Part shown: in pieces, positions 1 to 9,016 of the stretch
How positions within the stretch are numbered: position 1 is the first letter of the stretch
Layout of the letters: each line of letters begins with the position of its first letter
From: Clostridia bacterium
GTDB lineage: Bacteria; Bacillota; Clostridia; UBA1212; UBA1255
Direction of reading: 5' to 3'
DNA: 40,675 nt
NCBI GenBank assembly: GCA_017560765.1
Contig: JAFZEI010000084.1
Location: forward strand, 1 to 40,675
Translations under genes and position numbers: made by a program
Notes under the pieces: model-generated
Seen by the model: only the letters and a program-made list of their open reading frames with translations
Database searches by the model: none
What the model was told of the DNA's origin: nothing

Positions 1-146
1 AAGAACTTATAAAACTGAGTGTAACTCTGTCTGTAATGATTTATAGTCCCCTCCCTCAAATTCCTCTGCCGACAGTATTCAAGATACTTATTACAGCCTT
101 CCTCAAAAGTTAGTGATTTTGATGTCTTCATTTTCAGTTTCTTCAT
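1..146 (-). CDS. Tyrosine recombinase/integrase, N-terminal fragment (cut by window edge)
   Basis: Only the first 48 codons lie in the window; the rest continues beyond base 1. The start is an ATG at 146-144, preceded on the minus strand by an AGGGGTG ribosome binding site. The visible peptide includes FEEGCNKYLEYCRQRN and then EGTINHYRQSY. This is the pattern of the SAM-like core-binding domain at the N terminus of phage-type integrases, in which two helices hold the DNA opposite the catalytic domain. The catalytic Arg/His/Tyr residues are outside the window, so activity cannot be judged. It suggests a mobile element beyond the left edge. The family call is good; the exact role is unknown. 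Confidence 0.7.
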   Translation of the reverse strand, partial: MKKLKMKTSKSLTFEEGCNKYLEYCRQRNLREGTINHYRQSYTQFYKF

Positions 147-171
147 TGTAAAACACCCCTCTTTTAATTTC

Positions 172-218
172 AAAAAAATAGACACATCATTTAAGAAAAC
201 TCAAAAATGATGTGTCTA
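172..218 (-). terminator. Rho-independent terminator of the GGGtGRT operon
   Basis: A perfect 13-bp inverted repeat (179-191 with 206-218, core GACACATCATT) has a 14-nt loop. Read on the minus strand, it is followed by a run of seven T (178-172). It lies after the end of the GGGtGRT gene and before the integrase start, so it separates the two transcripts. Confidence 0.75.
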
Positions 219-293
219 ACTTTTTAATTTAAAATTTTAATAATAGGTCTTTTACAAGTTACCCGAAGGCATTAAAAAGCTTAAAAGTTCTTA

Positions 294-1292
294 TTATTTC
301 TGTGCCTCTTCGATAGCAACAGCGCAAGCAACTGTCATACCAACCATCGGGTTGTTACCAGCACCGATAAGACCCATCATCTCAACGTGAGCCGGAACTG
401 ATGAAGAACCTGCGAACTGTGCATCACCATGCATACGACCCATTGTATCTGTAAGACCGTATGATGCAGGACCTGCAGCAACGTTATCGGGGTGAAGTGT
501 ACGACCTGTACCACCACCGGAAGCAACTGAGAAATATTTCTTGCCATGCTCTAAAGACCATTTCTTGTATGTACCTGCAACAGGATGCTGGAACCTTGTA
601 GGGTTAGTTGAGTTACCTGTGATAGAAACGTCAACATTCTCTTTTCTCATGATAGCAACGCCCTCATTAACATCGTTAGCGCCGTAGCAACGAACGCTTG
701 CGCGATCACCGTTAGAGAATTTAACCTCACGAACGATTGTCAACTCGCTTGTAGCAAAATCGTATTTAGTCTCAACGTATGTGAAGCCGTTGATTCTTGA
801 AATGATATAAGCAGCATCTTTTCCAAGACCATTCAAAATAACTTGGAGAGGTTGCTTTCTAACTTTGTTAGCTGTTCTTGCAATACCGATAGCACCCTCA
901 GCAGCAGCAAAAGACTCGTGACCTGCTAAGAAGCAGAAGCATTTTGTATCTTCACGAAGAAGCATTGCGCCCAAATTACCATGACCGAGACCAACTTCTC
1001 TTGTATCAGCAACAGAACCGGGAATACAGAAAGCCTGCAAACCAATACCGATTGCCTCAGCTGCATCAGCAGCATTAGTAACATTTTTCTTTATTGCAAT
1101 AGCGCATCCTAAAGTATATGCCCAAACAGCATTCTCAAATGCGATAGGTTGTACACCTTTAACAATACTTGCAACATCTACGCCCTTAGCGTCACAGATT
1201 GCTTTAGCATCCTCTAAAGAAGCAATGCCATACTCTGCCATAGCTTTATTGATGCCATCTATTCTTCTTTCATAACCTTCAAATCTTACCAT
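294..1292 (-). CDS. GGGtGRT family protein
   Basis: A 332-residue soluble protein of the family named after its GGGtGRT motif, seen here at residues 259-265 and followed by LHPDN. The biochemical role of the family is not established. It is found mainly in anaerobes and is repeatedly paired with a NifU-like scaffold, as here. Other conserved-looking stretches are GLGHGNLGAM (about 102-110) and FLAGHESFAAAEGA (about 121-134). The ATG at 1292 follows an AGGAGG site that overlaps the stop codon of the upstream gene. The 14-nt gap makes translational coupling likely. No signal peptide or membrane segment is seen. A role in iron-sulfur metabolism is inferred only from the neighbour. Confidence 0.88.
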   Translation of the reverse strand: MVRFEGYERRIDGINKAMAEYGIASLEDAKAICDAKGVDVASIVKGVQPIAFENAVWAYTLGCAIAIKKNVTNAADAAEAIGIGLQAFCIPGSVADTREVGLGHGNLGAMLLREDTKCFCFLAGHESFAAAEGAIGIARTANKVRKQPLQVILNGLGKDAAYIISRINGFTYVETKYDFATSELTIVREVKFSNGDRASVRCYGANDVNEGVAIMRKENVDVSITGNSTNPTRFQHPVAGTYKKWSLEHGKKYFSVASGGGTGRTLHPDNVAAGPASYGLTDTMGRMHGDAQFAGSSSVPAHVEMMGLIGAGNNPMVGMTVACAVAIEEAQK

Positions 1293-1306
1293 GGTTCAAT
1301 TCCTCC

Positions 1307-1999
1307 TTATTCGTTACGGGGGTCAATGACCTTAGCAGCATCGGCATATCTGCCATATGTACCGATGTTCTTCTCATAAGCCTCTTTAGGGTCTACACCC
1401 TTCTTGATAGCTTCCATCATTTTGCCGAGATGAACGAACTTGTATCCTATAACCTCGTCATTCTCATCAAGGCCAATGCTGATAACGTAACCCTCAGCCA
1501 TTTCAAGGAAACGAACACCCTTCTCCTTAGTACCATACATAGTACCAACCTGAGAACGAAGTCCTTTACCTAAATCTTCAAGTCCTGCACCAATAGGCAA
1601 ACCATCCTCAGAAAAAGCAGACTGAGTTCTGCCGTATACTATCTGCAAGAAAATTTCACGCATAGCAACATTGATTGCATCGCAAACCAAGTCAGTATTA
1701 AGAGCCTCAAGCAATGTCTTGCCACCAAGAATTTCAGCAGCCATAGCAGCAGAGTGAGTCATACCTGAGCAGCCCAAAGTTTCAACAAGAGCTTCCTCAA
1801 TAATACCGTTTTTAACATTAAGTGTAAGCTTACAAGCACCCTGCTGAGGAGCACACCAGCCCACACCATGTGACAGACCCGAAATATCGGAAATTTGTTT
1901 AACATTTACCCATTTGCCTTCCTCAGGAATGGGAGCCGGTCCGTGATTGGGACCTTGTTTAACACACATCATTTTTTGTACTTCATGTGAGTAATTCAT
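1307..1999 (-). CDS. NifU-like iron-sulfur cluster assembly scaffold protein
   Basis: A 230-residue protein resembling the NifU/IscU N-terminal scaffold fold in the divergent version that accompanies GGGtGRT proteins. Candidate cluster-binding cysteines are C49 (GVGWCAP), C56 (QGACKLTL) and C77 (TLGCSGMTHSA). NGIIEEALVETLGCSG matches the strand-loop region around the second scaffold cysteine. I chose the ATG at 1999 because AGGGG precedes it at workable spacing. A longer frame to 2125 would run through the promoter and into the 3' end of the neighbouring gene, and that extension does not look conserved. The gene is first in a two-gene operon with the GGGtGRT gene. Confidence 0.82.
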   Translation of the reverse strand: MNYSHEVQKMMCVKQGPNHGPAPIPEEGKWVNVKQISDISGLSHGVGWCAPQQGACKLTLNVKNGIIEEALVETLGCSGMTHSAAMAAEILGGKTLLEALNTDLVCDAINVAMREIFLQIVYGRTQSAFSEDGLPIGAGLEDLGKGLRSQVGTMYGTKEKGVRFLEMAEGYVISIGLDENDEVIGYKFVHLGKMMEAIKKGVDPKEAYEKNIGTYGRYADAAKVIDPRNE

Positions 2000-2033
2000 G
2001 TGTAGATAACCCCTTTCAAAAATTGTACGGCTC

Positions 2034-2062
2034 ATTATACCGCGATTCTCAAAAAATAACAA
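2034..2062 (-). promoter_or_regulatory. Promoter of the NifU-like/GGGtGRT operon
   Basis: On the minus strand, TTGTTA (2062-2057), a 17-bp spacer and a perfect TATAAT (2039-2034) are seen. This predicts a transcript start near 2027 and a leader of about 28 nt. The -35 box lies inside the last codons of the upstream gene that ends at 2049. Confidence 0.65.
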
Positions 2063-3779
2063 GCGTTCCGAAGGATACTGCAACAGAAAAATCATCATAA
2101 TTTTCTGTATAAACGCCATTTTCATCGACCACTACCTGAAAAGAAATACCATCGGGAGGCAAAAACAAGAATTCCTTGCCTTCTGACTTGTTTTCTCGCA
2201 AGATATACGTTCCCGTTTCACAAGGGAAAACATCTATATTACACTGCCCTTTCGCATAAGCAGCCGACACCAAAATATCTTTCTTTTTCACTTGACCCTT
2301 CTCACTCAATACAGAAAGTGCCTTAACCGACCCATCATCAAAATACGACACATACAGCAGATTATTTTCTTTCCCGTTAGGATTGCCGGCCACCGCTACT
2401 GCTGTCGGCCTACTCATAATTCTCGTATACGGAACATTCAACTCGCTGCTCTCAAAACCGTCTTCGGTTCTTCTTATTGCCACAAGACCATAATTATAAC
2501 TTTCACTTTCTGCAAGCCAACTGTTTTGATTTTTCTCATTTAATATAAAACTGCCGGAAGTAAGCTGATTTAAATAAAACACATCTTTAGAAACCATATA
2601 CACTGCCATGTGTTTCTCTATCATTTGAGGTCTTTTCCTGTATTGAGACGGAAGCTCAGCCAATTTTTCTGATTTGTTGCCATCTTCACGCAACAAATAC
2701 AAAGAATTCTCTGTGGCAGCAACAAAATATCCGCTGTTATCTTCTTCTGCTACGTAATAATCCAAAATGCCGTATATACTGCCAAGCTCACAATACAGCA
2801 CTTTATCCTCACCGCCGGAGCACAAAACAATCTTTTTATTGTATTCAGAGTAATAATATAAATTACCATTACTGTCAAAAAATGTGTGTTTCGGTATCAC
2901 ATTATAATATCCTTGTTTTATTTCCACTTGCGACTCATCATTTAAAATATAATCACGGCCGCCTTTAGATGCACAAACAGTAAAATCACTGTAAAAATCA
3001 TCATAATTATATTTGTCACTTTCAGGGAAATAAACGAAGTCGATATCTGCACATATATTACGCTTTTTAGCAATTTCACAATCATAAGAAGAAAGCAATC
3101 CATCGTGATTAAGGTAAACAACTTGATTGTATGCCTCAAATACGCCGGCAATACTAATGTTTTCGGAAATAAGCGTATACTCTCCGCTCGGTACACCTTC
3201 TCCCGTATCAGATACCACAGTATCGGAAGTGAATGCAAAAAGACTATTATGTTGCTCATAACCCGTAGCATAGATTACTGTAAGAGCCTCAATACCGTCG
3301 TTTTCCACAACATCAAAGCTATCAACTTTTTCTGCAATAAAAAAAGACTTTTCAAGTTCAATGTCAAGATAGTATAAATACGAAACATCCTTAAAATAAA
3401 GCATATAAACAATATATTTGCCATCACCGCTTACAAGACAATTGCGCTTATAACTTATCATTTCGTTAAAATCCGTGTTTTTGCCAAAATAAGAAATGTT
3501 AATTCCTTCAGGTGTAATATCTATAGGTTTATCATTTATAACCATATAAAGCTTGTCTTGATAAAAGCATATGCAAGGCTTATCTGCCTCATGCAAACTG
3601 TATTTGTCACTGTGATGTTCTGTATAAACAAGCGCAGACGGAATATCAGTGTCATCGGTCAGCTTGTCCGTCAGCCATGAATCTACCGAATCCAAAGTAA
3701 TAACCATGTGTAAGGCAAAAATAACAGTAACAATTATTGCAAATATACAGAAGAATTTTAATAATTTACTCAGCATCAA
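2049..3779 (-). CDS. Membrane-anchored protein of unknown function, possible beta-propeller ectodomain
   Basis: A 576-residue protein that I do not recognise as a named family. One hydrophobic segment (about residues 7-27) suggests a signal anchor with the rest outside the cell. The remainder is rich in short strand-like stretches with aromatic and Gly/Asp turns (for example DGKYIVYMLYFKDVSYLYY), as in beta-propeller or WD-like surface proteins. Its ATG overlaps the end of the upstream gene by 14 nt, so the two are probably translationally coupled. Near its end it has DDFSVAVS, like EDFSVAMS near the end of the upstream protein. It then stops about ten residues later and lacks the C-terminal membrane helix its neighbour has. 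Confidence 0.75.
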   Translation of the reverse strand: MMLSKLLKFFCIFAIIVTVIFALHMVITLDSVDSWLTDKLTDDTDIPSALVYTEHHSDKYSLHEADKPCICFYQDKLYMVINDKPIDITPEGINISYFGKNTDFNEMISYKRNCLVSGDGKYIVYMLYFKDVSYLYYLDIELEKSFFIAEKVDSFDVVENDGIEALTVIYATGYEQHNSLFAFTSDTVVSDTGEGVPSGEYTLISENISIAGVFEAYNQVVYLNHDGLLSSYDCEIAKKRNICADIDFVYFPESDKYNYDDFYSDFTVCASKGGRDYILNDESQVEIKQGYYNVIPKHTFFDSNGNLYYYSEYNKKIVLCSGGEDKVLYCELGSIYGILDYYVAEEDNSGYFVAATENSLYLLREDGNKSEKLAELPSQYRKRPQMIEKHMAVYMVSKDVFYLNQLTSGSFILNEKNQNSWLAESESYNYGLVAIRRTEDGFESSELNVPYTRIMSRPTAVAVAGNPNGKENNLLYVSYFDDGSVKALSVLSEKGQVKKKDILVSAAYAKGQCNIDVFPCETGTYILRENKSEGKEFLFLPPDGISFQVVVDENGVYTENYDDFSVAVSFGTLVIF

Positions 3780-5196
3780 TATTCCTCCACTTGTGTTTTG
3801 CCATAATCAAAATAATACCCACAGCCGAAATAAGAATCCAAGGCAGAATATCCGGGACATAATCCAACAACTCTGAAAAATACAATGCCCTGCTGAGTTT
3901 GCTCATTGCCACAGAAAAATCCTCAACAGAACTAAAGTATACCATTTTGTATACACCTACACTGTTCTCAGCTATATATGTGTATATACCACCCTTATTG
4001 TCAATATCATAGTATACGGAAAGGTGGCAAGGAATTTCCACTGTTGTGCCATCAACAGTAAGATAGTATGAATCGTCTGACGAGTCAGTTGCTTGTGCCA
4101 AAGTGAGAATAAATTCACCTTTGTTATTTAATTTATTTAAAGATTTTTCTCTGGCTAAGCTCGGTACACGATAATCATTTAACGCAGAATAAACTGTCAT
4201 TTCCTTTTCTATGCCCTGTATATCAAGCTCTGCAAGAAAAACGGAAGACCGTACTATATCTCCATCATCATTCTGCATTCCTTTTGTATAAATATAGTAA
4301 TTGCAACCATGTCCGTATATCTTGAATTCATCAATTCTTCGCACATCCAATGTTGTCATAATCACATCAGATTTGCTGTAGTCGTAAAATCTGCCGTAAA
4401 GTGCTAAGTTACCATCCTTGTTTATTTGACATTCGGTAACGGCACTTACGCAATTAACCTCGTCATAAATAACTTCAGACCACTTATGCTCGCCGTAAAC
4501 ATCAAAAGCCTCGGCAAAACCGTAACTAAAACCAACACCATCCTCAGACGCAGAATCAGCACCGCACAATATCAATTCACCATTATGGTAAACTCCCGAT
4601 GTAATGACACTTTTAGTTGAATACGCATACGATCTTATAATCTGTCCCTTTTTATCATATAAAACAGCTTTTTGTGTGCCTGCTGCCAAAATATACTCAC
4701 CATTGCTATCAGGCAGCAAAAGCTTGCTCAATGTGTCTTTGCCCAAATTTGGTGTGAAAGAGATTATTTCGTTTAGCTTTACTGCACCACCTGTATTTTT
4801 TTGAGAAAAATCAATGGAATACATCACAGTCACACCATCATTCAAGCATAAAACATTCACTGTATTATCAACAACACGAATATCATGGATTATACAATCC
4901 TCAATGCTCTTACCAAAGTTGCCTCCGGCCAACACCTTACCATCATTGGCATAAAACACATAATAAAGTCTGTTATCCTTAAAATTCCGGCCTATTACAC
5001 CTATACTTTGATGCTCTGTGGCAAAAAAATAATCAACGGTTTTACTCTCTGCCCCTGCAATGTCAGCAGCCGTCACTCGACCTTTTTCAGGCAACAGATA
5101 ATCATTGCAGATATTCACAAAATATCTGAAAACACCTGTTATTGATATTAAAACTATTAAAACAGATAATAAGCTTATCAAGATTCTCTTAAACAT
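3766..5196 (-). CDS. Two-helix membrane protein of unknown function, possible beta-propeller ectodomain
   Basis: A 476-residue protein with no recognised domain name. It has an N-terminal membrane segment (about residues 4-22), a long strand-rich middle and a second membrane helix near the C terminus (about 450-466), ending in a basic tail. This predicts a large outward-facing domain held at both ends. The start at 5196 follows GAGAGG; the longer frame to 5244 would extend over the promoter. It is first in a two-gene operon with the similar protein downstream. The arrangement suggests a surface or sensing pair, but no function can be given. Confidence 0.72.
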   Translation of the reverse strand: MFKRILISLLSVLIVLISITGVFRYFVNICNDYLLPEKGRVTAADIAGAESKTVDYFFATEHQSIGVIGRNFKDNRLYYVFYANDGKVLAGGNFGKSIEDCIIHDIRVVDNTVNVLCLNDGVTVMYSIDFSQKNTGGAVKLNEIISFTPNLGKDTLSKLLLPDSNGEYILAAGTQKAVLYDKKGQIIRSYAYSTKSVITSGVYHNGELILCGADSASEDGVGFSYGFAEAFDVYGEHKWSEVIYDEVNCVSAVTECQINKDGNLALYGRFYDYSKSDVIMTTLDVRRIDEFKIYGHGCNYYIYTKGMQNDDGDIVRSSVFLAELDIQGIEKEMTVYSALNDYRVPSLAREKSLNKLNNKGEFILTLAQATDSSDDSYYLTVDGTTVEIPCHLSVYYDIDNKGGIYTYIAENSVGVYKMVYFSSVEDFSVAMSKLSRALYFSELLDYVPDILPWILISAVGIILIMAKHKWRNIDAE

Positions 5197-5214
5197 TACA
5201 TTTACCTCTCCCAC

Positions 5215-5244
5215 AGTATAACACGGATTACAAAAATAGTACAA
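5215..5244 (-). promoter_or_regulatory. Promoter for the two membrane-protein genes
   Basis: Minus-strand TTGTAC (5244-5239), an 18-bp spacer and TATACT (5220-5215). It lies back to back with the ftsH promoter in the 116-bp divergent intergenic region. Confidence 0.5.
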
Positions 5245-5250
5245 CTAAAA

Positions 5251-5279
5251 TTGCGAAAAACATATTTGTTTGGTATACT
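5251..5279 (+). promoter_or_regulatory. ftsH promoter
   Basis: TTGCGA (5251-5256), a 17-bp spacer and TATACT (5274-5279), predicting a start near 5286 and a short leader that carries the GGAGG site at 5299-5303. Confidence 0.6.
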
Positions 5280-5312
5280 GTCTTTCATACTGAATTTTGG
5301 AGGTATATAGAA

Positions 5313-7175
5313 TTGAGCACAGACAATAACAAGAAAAAAAAGTCACCAATATTTATATATTATGCTATTTTATTAATCGTTGTCCTTGTAATAAGTTACC
5401 TACTTATTCCAAAACTTGTAGAGCCAAAAGAGAAAAAAATCTCCTTCAGCGAATTTGTTGAAATGATTAAAAATGACGAGGCAGAACAGGTCGAGGTAAA
5501 TTCCAGACAATATAAACTCAAGCCTAAAAATTTCAAAGAAACAAACACATATTATGTAACCGGTAATATTTACAACGATTTTCATGAAAGCAGTGCACTT
5601 TTAAGCCTTCTTGATGAGAAAGGTTTAAAATACGACTCGCCCATAGTGTCGTCTAATTATTTATTGGAATTAATCATTTATGTTGTACCTACTATCGTTA
5701 CAATTGCATTTTTCGTCGTTATTTACCGTTCTATGAACAAAAAAGGCGGAGTAATGTCTTTCGGCAAAAACACAAGTAAAATTTACGCAGAAAAAAGCAC
5801 CGGTAAAACATTTGCAGATGTAGCAGGACAAGAAGAAGCCAAACAAAATCTTGTAGAAATTATAGATTTTCTTAATAATCCCGGTAAATATACTGCTATC
5901 GGAGCCAAACTCCCAAAAGGCGCATTACTTGTAGGTCCTCCCGGAACAGGAAAAACTTTAATGGCAAAAGCAGTAGCGGGCGAAGCAAAAGTACCCTTTT
6001 TCTCTCTTTCCGGTTCAGAATTTGTGGAAATGTTCGTAGGAATGGGAGCTTCTCGTGTACGTGATTTGTTCAGACAAGCAGCAGAAAATGCTCCTTGTAT
6101 TGTTTTTATTGACGAAATCGATGCAATAGGAAAAAGCCGCGATAACAGTTTTAGTTCTAACGACGAACGAGAACAAACACTTAATCAGCTTTTATCCGAA
6201 ATGGATGGTTTTGACTCTTCCAAAGGTGTTGTTATTATAGCCGCAACAAACAGACCCGAGATACTCGACAAAGCTCTGCTCCGTCCCGGCCGCTTTGACA
6301 GAAGAATAATAGTTGACCTCCCGGACCAAAAAGGCCGCGTTGATATAATGAATGTCCATGCCAAGAATGTCCTTATGGAGCCTGATGTAGATTTTGAAGT
6401 TATTGCACGAGCCACTCCCGGTGCTTCCGGTGCTGATTTAGAGAACATAATCAACGAAGCCGCATTAAGAGCTGTACGTGCAGGTAAGCAACGCGTAAGC
6501 CAAAAAGAAATGGAAGAAGCCATAGAAGTTGTTATCGCAGGAGAAGAAAAGAAAAATCGTGTTATGTCAGACGAAGAAAAAAGAATAGTTGCATATCATG
6601 AAACAGGTCACGCACTTGTCACTTCTCTCCTAACCCACACAGAGCCGGTTCACAAAATTACAATCATTCCAAGAACTTCAGGCACACTGGGTTATGTAAT
6701 GCATGTTGCAAAAAAAGAAAAAGTTCTCATGACAAAGAAAGAACTTTTAGAAGAAATCATTATTCTTACAGGCGGCAGAGCCTCAGAAGAATTAGAATTT
6801 GATTCCGTAACAACAGGCGCATCAAACGACATTGAACGTGCCACCGAAATGGCTCGTAATATAATCACAACTTACGGTATGAGTGATTCCTTCGGATTTG
6901 TAAATTGGCAAAAAAAGAATCAAATGTATCTTGGTGACAGCAAAACTTTGAATTGCTCCGAGGAAACTCACAGTAAAATAGATAATGAAATCCAGCGAAT
7001 TGTGGCCGACTGCTACAAAAAGGCGTTGGAACTTTTAGGTGCACACAAGGCTACGCTTGATGCCCTGGCTTCTGTTCTTTACGAGAAAGAAAACCTAACA
7101 GGCGATGAATTTATGAAGCTTTTTTCAGAACTTGAGCCTGATATCACATTAACACGCGCCGATGACGGTGTGTAA
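5313..7175 (+). CDS. ftsH: ATP-dependent zinc metalloprotease FtsH
   Basis: A 620-residue membrane AAA+ protease that degrades misfolded and regulatory proteins at the inner face of the membrane. Two membrane helices (about 13-33 and 117-137) flank a small extracytoplasmic domain. The AAA module shows Walker A GPPGTGKT (208-215), Walker B IVFIDEID (263-270) and the second region of homology (about 311-330). The protease domain has HETGH (429-433), and the third zinc ligand is probably D506 in TTGASNDIE. All key residues are present. The start is a TTG at 5313, nine bases after GGAGG; no upstream in-frame ATG is placed better. The length is normal, with a short C-terminal tail. The kinase gene follows 15 nt later, probably in the same transcript. 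Confidence 0.95.
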   Translation: MSTDNNKKKKSPIFIYYAILLIVVLVISYLLIPKLVEPKEKKISFSEFVEMIKNDEAEQVEVNSRQYKLKPKNFKETNTYYVTGNIYNDFHESSALLSLLDEKGLKYDSPIVSSNYLLELIIYVVPTIVTIAFFVVIYRSMNKKGGVMSFGKNTSKIYAEKSTGKTFADVAGQEEAKQNLVEIIDFLNNPGKYTAIGAKLPKGALLVGPPGTGKTLMAKAVAGEAKVPFFSLSGSEFVEMFVGMGASRVRDLFRQAAENAPCIVFIDEIDAIGKSRDNSFSSNDEREQTLNQLLSEMDGFDSSKGVVIIAATNRPEILDKALLRPGRFDRRIIVDLPDQKGRVDIMNVHAKNVLMEPDVDFEVIARATPGASGADLENIINEAALRAVRAGKQRVSQKEMEEAIEVVIAGEEKKNRVMSDEEKRIVAYHETGHALVTSLLTHTEPVHKITIIPRTSGTLGYVMHVAKKEKVLMTKKELLEEIIILTGGRASEELEFDSVTTGASNDIERATEMARNIITTYGMSDSFGFVNWQKKNQMYLGDSKTLNCSEETHSKIDNEIQRIVADCYKKALELLGAHKATLDALASVLYEKENLTGDEFMKLFSELEPDITLTRADDGV

Positions 7176-7190
7176 AAATCGGGGTGTTTT

Positions 7191-8159
7191 ATGAACGGAA
7201 TCATCACTGTTTCTCTCAGTCCTGTAATCGATATACATTATTCTGCCGACAGCTTTGATGCGGGCAAGGATAATGTTGTTAAAAGCCGCGACATTTTTGC
7301 AGCAGGCAAAGCCATGAATGTGTCAAGGGCTTTGCACACTGTAGGTATCTCCGCAGAAACACATATGCTTCTCGGAGAAGAGAATGCTTCGGAATACTTG
7401 AGGCTTGCCTCAGACTATGCTGTTCCCCTCTCCTGCATTACGACAGACGGAGCAGTAAGAGAAAACATTTCCGTAAATACACCAAATGGAGAAACAAGAA
7501 TATGCCTAAACAACTACAGCATAACTCCTAATATACTACCTGTTTTTGCCGTCAAAATCATCAGTAAACTTTCAGAAAATATGGCTGTTGTTTTTTCGGG
7601 AAGCCTGCCAAAAGGCATCACCTGCGCAGATTTTGTAAAATTCGTATTGACAATAAAAAACGCAGTTCCCAATACAAAAATCGTATTGGATTGCCCAACG
7701 CTTGCATCCGAACATATCAAAGAAATAAAACCTTTCCTAATTAAACCAAATTACGAAGAAGCGTTAAAATTATTAAATAATCTTAATTTTGCCGGTTTTA
7801 CATCCGAAGATAATAACGATACCGAAAACGCAGCAAAAACATTATGTATTCATACAGAAAGTAGCTACTGCGTAATAAGCTGCGGCGCATCAGGCGCCGC
7901 ATACTCATCAAAAAATGGTGATTCAGGTTATATAAAAGCTCCAAAAATAAACAACATTGCCTGCTCCACGGTAGGAGCAGGCGACAGTATGCTTGCAGGT
8001 ATGTTATTTAGTTTTTTAAAAGAGAATTCCTTGCATCGCTGTACCATTTCAGAAGCTGTAAAATGGGGTGTTGCTTTTGGCAGTGCTGCCTGTTTAAATA
8101 AAGGCACCGAACCACCTACAGCAGAGAATATTTTTCAGCTACGCAGAGAAATAGATTAA
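7191..8159 (+). CDS. PfkB-family sugar-phosphate kinase (1-phosphofructokinase/tagatose-6-phosphate kinase type)
   Basis: A 322-residue ribokinase-fold kinase. The N terminus (TVSLSPVIDI) is the variant typical of 1-phosphofructokinase and related hexose-phosphate kinases, as are GKAMNVSRAL (39-48) in the sugar site, SGSLPKG (136-142), IKPNYEE (184-190) and the anion-hole/base motif GAGDS (262-266, D265 as general base). The family phosphorylates fructose 1-phosphate or tagatose 6-phosphate with ATP, but the substrate cannot be fixed from sequence. No fru PTS gene or regulator is adjacent; the neighbour is ftsH, 15 nt upstream. The ATG follows a GGGGTG site. Confidence 0.85.
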   Translation: MNGIITVSLSPVIDIHYSADSFDAGKDNVVKSRDIFAAGKAMNVSRALHTVGISAETHMLLGEENASEYLRLASDYAVPLSCITTDGAVRENISVNTPNGETRICLNNYSITPNILPVFAVKIISKLSENMAVVFSGSLPKGITCADFVKFVLTIKNAVPNTKIVLDCPTLASEHIKEIKPFLIKPNYEEALKLLNNLNFAGFTSEDNNDTENAAKTLCIHTESSYCVISCGASGAAYSSKNGDSGYIKAPKINNIACSTVGAGDSMLAGMLFSFLKENSLHRCTISEAVKWGVAFGSAACLNKGTEPPTAENIFQLRREID

Positions 8160-8278
8160 ACTTTGTAAAAATAGTATGTGCCAAAAGGATAAGCCTTTTA
8201 TCTTGAATAACACCATCATCAACTTAAGGTCAGAACTTTCCTTTTACCGTCTTTTGATAGCATTCTCATAAAATTACA
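8160..8278. other. Convergent intergenic region
   Basis: 119 bp between two converging genes. It holds a weak 6-bp inverted repeat (AAAAGG 8183-8188 with CCTTTT 8194-8199) that may be part of a terminator, though no good T-run follows. Nothing else is evident. Confidence 0.3.
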
Positions 8279-9010
8279 TCATATTTCAAATTTCATGCCG
8301 TCCTCAGCAAATACAGTTTCAAAGGGAAGCTTATCCTTATTTTTTTGCATTTGTTCATAATTCGTAGGGAAAATATGTGTATAAATCATCTTCTTTGTTC
8401 TCGTTTTAGCAATTATATCTATGTTCTTTTCTACATCATAATGAACAAGCTCGCAAACTATGGCATCAAAATCTTCTTCAAAGACAATCTGAGGATAATC
8501 ATGAAAATCACAAGATAAATCGCAAATATACATGAGTTTTTTACCCTCTGCCTCTATATAATAAACAAAGCTTGGATATTTGCCGCCCATAAGGTGGTCT
8601 GTTCTTATTGCTTTTACGCGTATATTCTCATCAGAATATATAAATCCCTCTTTTACACAGTGAAAAGATATAAAATCTTCTTTCGGCTCCATATGAAGAG
8701 CTGTAAGCCAGCCTTTAAATGCATCTATTCCCGCCTGTTCAGGCATAAACATATCAACACGAACGTTTTTGGAATAAGCTATGAATTTCTTTGCAATGCA
8801 AGAAAGTGAACCAACGTGATCTTCATGCATATGCGTAATAAAAACGCACCTTATATCATACGCACTAAGATGCTCATTTGTCATTTTACTTTCTACGTGA
8901 GTACCGCAATCAAAAACATAATGCACCCCATTAACCGTAAGTAAATGACCTGATGTTGCCCTGCCGATTTCCGAATAACCATGACTTGTTCCGATTGTAA
9001 TCCATCTCAT
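8279..9010 (-). CDS. MBL-fold metal-dependent hydrolase, RNase Z-like
   Basis: A 243-residue cytoplasmic metallo-beta-lactamase-fold protein. The dinuclear metal site is visible: HMHEDH at 60-65, then H139 (TDHLMGG), D164 (ICDLSCD) and H212 (YTHIFP). The order resembles RNase Z and phosphodiesterase-like members rather than beta-lactamases. The usual long RNase Z insertion arm is absent, so tRNA processing is not implied and the substrate is unknown. It is the last gene of a three-gene operon; its ATG lies 6 nt after the GH1 stop, with GGGAG inside the GH1 end. Confidence 0.82.
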   Translation of the reverse strand: MRWITIGTSHGYSEIGRATSGHLLTVNGVHYVFDCGTHVESKMTNEHLSAYDIRCVFITHMHEDHVGSLSCIAKKFIAYSKNVRVDMFMPEQAGIDAFKGWLTALHMEPKEDFISFHCVKEGFIYSDENIRVKAIRTDHLMGGKYPSFVYYIEAEGKKLMYICDLSCDFHDYPQIVFEEDFDAIVCELVHYDVEKNIDIIAKTRTKKMIYTHIFPTNYEQMQKNKDKLPFETVFAEDGMKFEI

Positions 9011-9016
9011 AATTAA

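Noticed and set aside
1999-2125. N-terminal extension of the NifU-like protein to 2125
   Set aside because: It would pass through the promoter and overlap the next gene. The ATG at 1999 has a good ribosome binding site.
8183-8199. Hairpin as terminator of the kinase gene
   Set aside because: The stem is only 6 bp of mainly A-T pairs with no following T-run; kept only as a note.
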